This document shows positions 59,315-64,000 of a DNA stretch of 64,000 nt, one piece after another (the first letter of the stretch is position 1; every line of letters starts with the position of its first letter). Source of the DNA: Cereibacter_A azotoformans (GTDB taxonomy: Bacteria; Pseudomonadota; Alphaproteobacteria; Rhodobacterales; Rhodobacteraceae); the NCBI RefSeq assembly GCF_003050905.1, contig NZ_QAOT01000012.1, one strand, 5' to 3'. Position numbers and translations under genes: made by a program. The notes beneath the pieces were generated by a model, which did not search any database, had not been told where the DNA came from, and saw only the letters and a list, made by a program, of their open reading frames with translations.

Positions 59315-61691
59315 TGGCAAAGACCCTCAGCAGGTCAGCGGGGCGGAGACGGGCGAGACGGCGCACCGGCACGGCGGCGGCCAGCGCCGCGGCGCCGAGG
59401 GCCAGCGCGCCGAGTGTCAGCCAGTCGAGCGGGAAGACATGCATCGGCAGCCGCCAGCCGAAGGCCTGCACATTGACCACCGCCAGCAGCACCCAGGCGA
59501 GGGCGAGGCCGAGCGGCAGGGCCGCAACCAGCGTGCCGGACGCCAGAAGCAGCGTGCGCAGCATCTCGAGCCGCGCGAGGCGCGCCTTGGTGAGGCCCAT
59601 CGCCCAGACCGGGGCGAGCTGGGGCAACCGCATTCCCGAGAGCACCATGAGGCTTGCAAACATCGCAAGCCCCGCCACCCCCAGCGTGAGCACGTTGAGC
59701 GCGGCGGTCACGGCGAAGGTGCGCTCGAACACCTGGAGGGAAAAGCCCTTGAGGCTGGCCTGGTCGATGAGTGTCTCGTCGGGAAGGTCGAAGGCCGCGC
59801 GCAACTCCTCGGCCAGCGCCTCCGCCCGTGCGGGCGCCACGCGGATGCCGTAGCGCCGGCGCTCGGCCTCGGGGTGGAGCGCGAAGAACCGGTCGATCCC
59901 GAGGATCACCTGCGCCGAGGGGTTGCCGTAGTCGCTGTAGATGGCGGCGATCCGGCCCTCCCAGCCCGGCAGGCGGATCGGGTCGCCGGGGGCGAGCCGT
60001 TCGCGCCGCGCCAATTGCTCGTTGACCAGCGCCCAGTCGCCGCCGGCCAGCCGGTCCCAGACGCCCGGCTCCTCGGCCAGAAGCGGCCAGTTCTCGCGGT
60101 AGGTGGCGTGATCGGCCATGCCGTAGAGCTGGGCGGGTTGGCCCAGAACCTCGGTCTCCGCCCGGACGATGGGCAGGACGGCCTCGGCCCGCGGCTCGAG
60201 CCAGTCGGCGATCCTGTCCGCGGTCACCTGGTCGGGGGCGCTGAGGTAGAGCTCGAAGGCGAGGCGCTGGTCGAGCCAGCCGGTGAAGGTCAGCCGGAAG
60301 CTCGAGACCATCGTGCCCACGCCGATATTGGCCGCAAGCGCGAGCAGCAGCGCCATCAGCGCGAGCGAGAGCCCGGGAAGCTGCTGGCGGGTGTCGGCCC
60401 AGAACCATTGGGCGATGGGCCCGCGCGCCGCGCGTTGCGCCAGCCGCAGGACGCCCGCCAGCAGCACCGGCAGCAGGAGCGCCGCGCCCAGAAGGAGCGC
60501 CGCCAGCAGCACGAAGGCCGCGACGACACCCCGGCCCCAGAGCAGCAGCGCCCCGGCGAGGATCAGCAGCCCGGCCGCCGCGGCCGCCTGCCGCAGGAGC
60601 GCGCGCTCGGAGGCGACGGCCCAGGCGCGGGGCTGGGCGGGCGCCAGAAGCGGCAGATGCGCCACGCGCCAGAGGCTCTGGCTGGCCGAGACGAGCGTGC
60701 CAAGGAGCGCGATCCCGAGGCCCGCCGCGGCCCAGCCCGGCCGAAAGGCCAGCGTCCCCGGCACCTCGGCGCCGTAGAGGCCGCGCAGGGTGGCCGCCAC
60801 GTCGGGCAGCAGCAGCGCCGCCACCAGATAGCCGAGCGCGAGCCCCGCCACTCCGGCCAGCAGCGCGAACAGGACCAGCTCGGCCAGGAGGAGCCCCGTC
60901 AGCGTCCGCGCCGTTACGCCGAGCGCGCGCAGGGTGCGGAACATCGGTCGGCGCTGCTCGAAGGCAAGGCCGATGGCGGAATGGACGATGAAGAGACCGA
61001 CGGCGAAGGACAGCAGCCCGAAGGCGGTCAGGTTCAGGTGGAAGCTGTCCGTGAGCCGCGCCACGTCGCTTTCGCTGTCCGGGGGCACGAGGCGCAGGCC
61101 CTCGGGCAGCTCTCCGGGCCGGGGGGCATCGGGGTCGAGGAGGAGGTGCGAGACCAGCCCCTCCATCCGCAGGAGCCGCTGGGCCTGACCGATGTCGATG
61201 AGCCCGGTGCCGGGCGGGATGCCCTGGGCTTCGCGCAGCGGCGGGAGATCGGCCCCCTCCATCCGGGCCAGCGTCTCGGGGGCGGCGAAGATCAGGCCGG
61301 GCGCGGTGAGGAAGGGCAGAAGCGCATCGCCCTCGCCGAACTCGACCTGCTGGGCCGGGGCCGGAAGGGTCAGCGGCTCGATCCCGATGAGCCGGAGGCT
61401 GCGGCGCTCGTCGATGCGCACCCGCCCCTCGATCACCGGCGAGACGCGCCAGCCCGCCCGGCGCAGGTCCACATAGGTCTCCTGCGGGATCGGCCCTTGG
61501 GCCGTGATGCGGGCCAGCCGGTCCTGCCCGAGCGTGGCCGCGGCCTCGGCGTAGCTGGCCCGTGCCTCGGCATTGATGGCCTGAACCCCCGACCAGAGGG
61601 CGGTGGCGAGGGCGAGCCCGAGAAGCAGCATGGCCAGTTGAAGCGGACTGCGCCGCCAGTGCGAGAGCAGCGCCGCGAGCGCGACCCTCAT
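59304..61691 (-). CDS. FtsX-type ABC permease, fused double module
   Basis: A 795-residue inner-membrane protein with two FtsX/MacB-type halves; each has a membrane bundle and a large periplasmic part. The first helix is QLAMLLLGLALATALWSGV; a second four-helix set sits near the C-terminus (FASLMVLSGMRLPQLAPVWA). It pairs with the ATPase that overlaps it (ATGA). It is probably a lipoprotein- or lipid-type exporter, as in AttE-AttF/G-AttH sets. Confidence 0.9.
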   Translation of the reverse strand: MRVALAALLSHWRRSPLQLAMLLLGLALATALWSGVQAINAEARASYAEAAATLGQDRLARITAQGPIPQETYVDLRRAGWRVSPVIEGRVRIDERRSLRLIGIEPLTLPAPAQQVEFGEGDALLPFLTAPGLIFAAPETLARMEGADLPPLREAQGIPPGTGLIDIGQAQRLLRMEGLVSHLLLDPDAPRPGELPEGLRLVPPDSESDVARLTDSFHLNLTAFGLLSFAVGLFIVHSAIGLAFEQRRPMFRTLRALGVTARTLTGLLLAELVLFALLAGVAGLALGYLVAALLLPDVAATLRGLYGAEVPGTLAFRPGWAAAGLGIALLGTLVSASQSLWRVAHLPLLAPAQPRAWAVASERALLRQAAAAAGLLILAGALLLWGRGVVAAFVLLAALLLGAALLLPVLLAGVLRLAQRAARGPIAQWFWADTRQQLPGLSLALMALLLALAANIGVGTMVSSFRLTFTGWLDQRLAFELYLSAPDQVTADRIADWLEPRAEAVLPIVRAETEVLGQPAQLYGMADHATYRENWPLLAEEPGVWDRLAGGDWALVNEQLARRERLAPGDPIRLPGWEGRIAAIYSDYGNPSAQVILGIDRFFALHPEAERRRYGIRVAPARAEALAEELRAAFDLPDETLIDQASLKGFSLQVFERTFAVTAALNVLTLGVAGLAMFASLMVLSGMRLPQLAPVWAMGLTKARLARLEMLRTLLLASGTLVAALPLGLALAWVLLAVVNVQAFGWRLPMHVFPLDWLTLGALALGAAALAAAVPVRRLARLRPADLLRVFANER

Positions 61692-62377
61692 GCCACCCGA
61701 CCCGCCGAAAGCTGCAACCGGCCGTGGAGCCGCCCCGCGAGCCGGGTGGAATGGGTGACCATCAGAAGCCCCGCTCCGGTCTGGCTGACGAGGCGCAGGA
61801 AAAGCGCCATCACCGCGTCGCCGGTCGCCTCGTCGAGATTGCCCGTCGGCTCGTCGGCCAGCACGAGGCGCGGCCGGGCCGCCAGCGTGCGGCCGATGGC
61901 CACCCGCTGCTGCTGTCCGCCCGAAAGCTGTTCGGGATAGCGGTGGAGGCAGGCCGTCAGACCGAGCGCATCGGCCAGCTCGGCCTGCCACTCGGGATCG
62001 TGCCGCCCAGCGAGCCTCGCCTGAAAGGCCAGGTTCGCGGCCACGTCGAGCGAGGGGATCAGGTTGAACTGCTGGAAGACGAGCCCCACGGTGCCGCGCC
62101 GCAGCCGGGCGCGCTCAGTGTCGCCGGCCTGCGAAATGTCGTGGCCGGCCACGACGATCCGGCCCTCGTCCGCCGAATCGAGCCCGGCCGCGAGGTGAAG
62201 GAGCGTGCTCTTGCCACTGCCGGACTCTCCCGTCAGCGCGAGGCTTTCCCCCGGCGCAAGGTTCATGTCCACGCCCGCGAGGACCTGAACCGGCCCCTCG
62301 CCCGTGGCGTAGCTTTTCCGCACTCCCTCGAGCGAGAGCAGTCTTTCCGAAGGATCGCTCACCAGCACCGTCCGCAC
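61688..62377 (-). CDS. ABC ATP-binding protein, LolD/MacB type
   Basis: A 229-residue ATPase. Walker A GESGSGKST, Q-loop FQQFNLIPSL, signature LSGGQQQRVAIGRTLA, Walker B LVLADEPTGNLD, His in MVTHS. This sequence set is typical for mechanotransmission (MacB/LolD/FtsE) ABC systems. The start is GTG 62377, with GGAGG about 5 nt upstream. About 100 nt separate it from the DUF1513 gene. Confidence 0.94.
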   Translation of the reverse strand: MRTVLVSDPSERLLSLEGVRKSYATGEGPVQVLAGVDMNLAPGESLALTGESGSGKSTLLHLAAGLDSADEGRIVVAGHDISQAGDTERARLRRGTVGLVFQQFNLIPSLDVAANLAFQARLAGRHDPEWQAELADALGLTACLHRYPEQLSGGQQQRVAIGRTLAARPRLVLADEPTGNLDEATGDAVMALFLRLVSQTGAGLLMVTHSTRLAGRLHGRLQLSAGRVA

Positions 62378-62478
62378 CTTGTCCTCCGGCAGGCACCGGA
62401 GGTTCGCCCAGAGCTAGCACGGTGCGCGCCGGGTGCCAGAGGGGGATCGTCACGAGATGGTGGCCCGCGCGCCGCAGA

Positions 62479-63549
62479 TCAGATCCGCACGAGATGGTTG
62501 TCCCAGGCGGCCGCGGCCCGCGCGAGCGGGGCGAAGCCCTCGCGGGTCAGGCGGGTGACGGCGCCGCCGCCGTCGGTGACGACGAAGCCGCCCGCGACGG
62601 GTGCCACGCCACAGGCGTCGGGGCGGGCGTGGCCCGCAACCGGCGCGCCCTCGGCGGTGAAGAGCTGGACGACCCCGCCGCGCGGCGAGGTGAGGGCGAT
62701 GAGCCCCCCGGACCGGGCGATCGAGCCGGCATATCCGCGCATCGCGAAGAGATCCTCCTCGCGCGGGGGGCAGAGGCGCAGCGCCTCGCCGCGCCGATGC
62801 AGGCCCAGCAGCGGCACGGGTTCGGCGGGATCGCCCTCCCATTGCATCGCGAACGCCACCGTTCCGTCCCCGGCCAGCGCCAGATGGCGGATCGAGTTCT
62901 GACGCAGCTCCTCGGGCAGTTCGGCCTGTTCGAGGAGTGCGCCGTCGGGCGAGAGGTAGGAGAGGTTCGACCGCATCGTCTCGAGGTTAAGCTGCGAGCG
63001 GTCCTGCGGGTCGGTTTGGATGCCGCCATTGGCCACGACCAGCACCTCCGAGCCGGGCAGGCGGCGCAGCTCGTGTGGGCCCACGCCGCCCGAGGAGAAC
63101 TCGCCCAGCCGGTGCCAGCCTGCCGTGTCCCAGAGGCCCACGATCCCCGCGGAACTCTCAGCCACCACTTCCGAGGTGTAGAGGACCGCGCCATCGGCGG
63201 AATAGGCGCCGTGCCCGTTGAACTGCCGACCCTCGGGCGGCGTGAGGCGGGCGCGGAGCGTGCCGCTCGCGCAGGCGATGACCAGCGCATAGGTGCCGGG
63301 CCGTCGGGCAAAGGCCACGGCCTCGGCGCGGGTCGGATGGGCGGCGGCGGCATGGCCGCGCGCGGGAAGCGGGATGGTGAAGACCGTCGCGCCCGCCTCG
63401 GTCAGGCCGAAGAGCGCGAAGGCGCCCGAGGGGAGGCGGGCGGCGGACAGGAAGGCCGGGCTGCCCGCGTCGGCCCAGCTCGGGCGGGACATGGCCGAGG
63501 CGATGAGCCCGGCAAGGACATGGCGGCGGGTGGCCACGTCAGTCTCCAT
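62479..63549 (-). CDS. DUF1513-family periplasmic protein
   Basis: A 356-residue protein with a Tat-like N-terminus (TRRHVLAGLIASAM) and a beta-propeller-like body of the DUF1513 family: EFSSGGVGPHELRRLPGSEVLVVANGG and SGGLIALTSPRGGVV. It commonly follows imelysin genes in iron-uptake-type clusters of alphaproteobacteria. It overlaps the imelysin gene by 11 nt. The role is not known; iron or heme handling is an inference from context. Confidence 0.88.
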   Translation of the reverse strand: METDVATRRHVLAGLIASAMSRPSWADAGSPAFLSAARLPSGAFALFGLTEAGATVFTIPLPARGHAAAAHPTRAEAVAFARRPGTYALVIACASGTLRARLTPPEGRQFNGHGAYSADGAVLYTSEVVAESSAGIVGLWDTAGWHRLGEFSSGGVGPHELRRLPGSEVLVVANGGIQTDPQDRSQLNLETMRSNLSYLSPDGALLEQAELPEELRQNSIRHLALAGDGTVAFAMQWEGDPAEPVPLLGLHRRGEALRLCPPREEDLFAMRGYAGSIARSGGLIALTSPRGGVVQLFTAEGAPVAGHARPDACGVAPVAGGFVVTDGGGAVTRLTREGFAPLARAAAAWDNHLVRI

Positions 63550-64000
63550 CCGCGGCGTTGAAGCCCACGCTGACCCCGAGCGCGCCGCCGACCTCGGCCG
63601 CAAGCTGGTCGCGCAGGGCATGAAGGCGCTGCTGGAGGATCTCGATCCGCAACCGGCGCGAGGGATCGGCGGCGCCCTCGAACCGCGGATCATCGAGGGC
63701 CGCGGCCTGGCTTCGGGCGCGCTCGAAGCCCTCGCGGGTGCGCGGGCTGTCGGGGGCCAGTGCCAGCGCCAGCCGTTCGAGGGCGGCCAGCGACAGTTCG
63801 ACATTGCGCTGGCTGCGGCCCGAGAGGCGCGCCTCGGCCCGTTCCGGGCGTGGGCGATCAAAGGTGCCGAGCGGTCGGCCGAGCCGTTGGTCGGCCGTGA
63901 ACTCGAGCCCCGTCATCAGTTGGGTGAAGAGCGCCTGCCGCGCTTCGGCCTCGGTCAGGAAGCGATCGTTGCCGGGCGCGCCGGCCGAGAGCATCAGGGG
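63539..64000 (-). CDS. Imelysin-family (M75) protein, C-terminal part
   Basis: Partial; it runs off the right edge. The visible 150 residues are helical, with the imelysin pattern TGLEFTADQRLGRPLGTFDRPRPERAEAR and a long amphipathic C-terminus. Imelysins are exported proteins linked to iron uptake (EfeO/IrpA-like). The DUF1513 gene follows immediately, matching the usual imelysin-DUF1513 order. The start codon lies outside the window. Confidence 0.88.
   Translation of the reverse strand, partial: PLMLSAGAPGNDRFLTEAEARQALFTQLMTGLEFTADQRLGRPLGTFDRPRPERAEARLSGRSQRNVELSLAALERLALALAPDSPRTREGFERARSQAAALDDPRFEGAADPSRRLRIEILQQRLHALRDQLAAEVGGALGVSVGFNAADGD

Noticed and set aside
59193..61940. Plus-strand frame opposite the FtsX permease
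   Set aside because: Arg/Gln/Gly-rich shadow; the opposite strand encodes clear membrane helices.
1..64000. CRISPR arrays, insertion sequences, prophage or integration sites
   Set aside because: No regularly spaced repeats, transposase, integrase or phage genes were found; gene content and codon bias look uniform.

Overview
The window looks like chromosomal DNA of a purple non-sulfur alphaproteobacterium close to Rhodobacter (Cereibacter) sphaeroides. The evidence is strong GC bias, tightly packed genes with many ATGA/TGATG/GTGA overlaps, a divergent pair for ethylmalonyl-CoA mutase and crotonyl-CoA carboxylase/reductase (a 430-residue Ccr), and typical Rhodobacterales conserved genes. I see no insertion sequence, prophage, CRISPR array or rRNA operon. 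There are two tRNA genes (Lys-UUU and Pro-UGG).

Layout. 1-2.6 kb: the start of a TrpB-type gene, then stress-type genes (DUF4142, DUF3008, topoisomerase IB). 2.7-5.3 kb: an MFS exporter and PurU. 5.4-9.6 kb: a taurine-type pyruvate aminotransferase with an ABC importer. 9.7-12.7 kb: DUF72, a small His-rich protein and a trehalose-synthase-like GH13 enzyme. 12.75-19.6 kb: tRNA-Lys, then dapF-mtaB-gpmI-envC-ctpA-rppH. 19.7-22 kb: accD-folC. 22.2-27.7 kb: a secreted protein, a 46-residue protein, LysR, cinA-GNAT-ompA and map. 27.8-30.2 kb: exbB-exbD-tonB. 30.4-36.6 kb: two SDR enzymes, a crotonase-fold protein, DUF2125, pmbA and cysQ. 36.6-41.1 kb: LysR, tRNA-Pro, a ferredoxin reductase-rsmD-HAD operon and a peroxiredoxin. 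41.2-44.8 kb: ecm/ccr. 45-51.4 kb: a RecD-like helicase, a stand-alone RAM domain, DUF952-pyrD, a periplasmic 5'-nucleotidase and a degenerate response regulator. 51.5-58.1 kb: a three-gene transglutaminase/amidoligase/ATP-grasp operon. 58.2-64 kb: imelysin-DUF1513 followed by an ABC exporter with an AttH/CrtC-like lipocalin.

Two things tie the window together. First, seven promoters carry GGAAC-N16/17-(C/G)GTT, the signature of the alphaproteobacterial general stress sigma factor EcfG. They sit upstream of DUF4142, DUF3008, topoisomerase IB, the MFS exporter, the 93-residue His-rich protein, the GH13 trehalose-synthase-like enzyme and a YghA-like SDR, which suggests one stress regulon. Second, three convergent gene ends share a bipartite 3' element: a G-tract hairpin followed by a GGATATTTGG(G/A)CAGAGTGAA core.

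The most interesting functional unit is the 51.5-58.1 kb operon. It encodes transglutaminase-DUF2126, circularly permuted ATP-grasp-alpha-E, and a second transglutaminase. The parts fit an uncharacterised peptide-ligation and processing system of the type usually linked to the Anbu proteasome-like peptidase, which is not present in this window.
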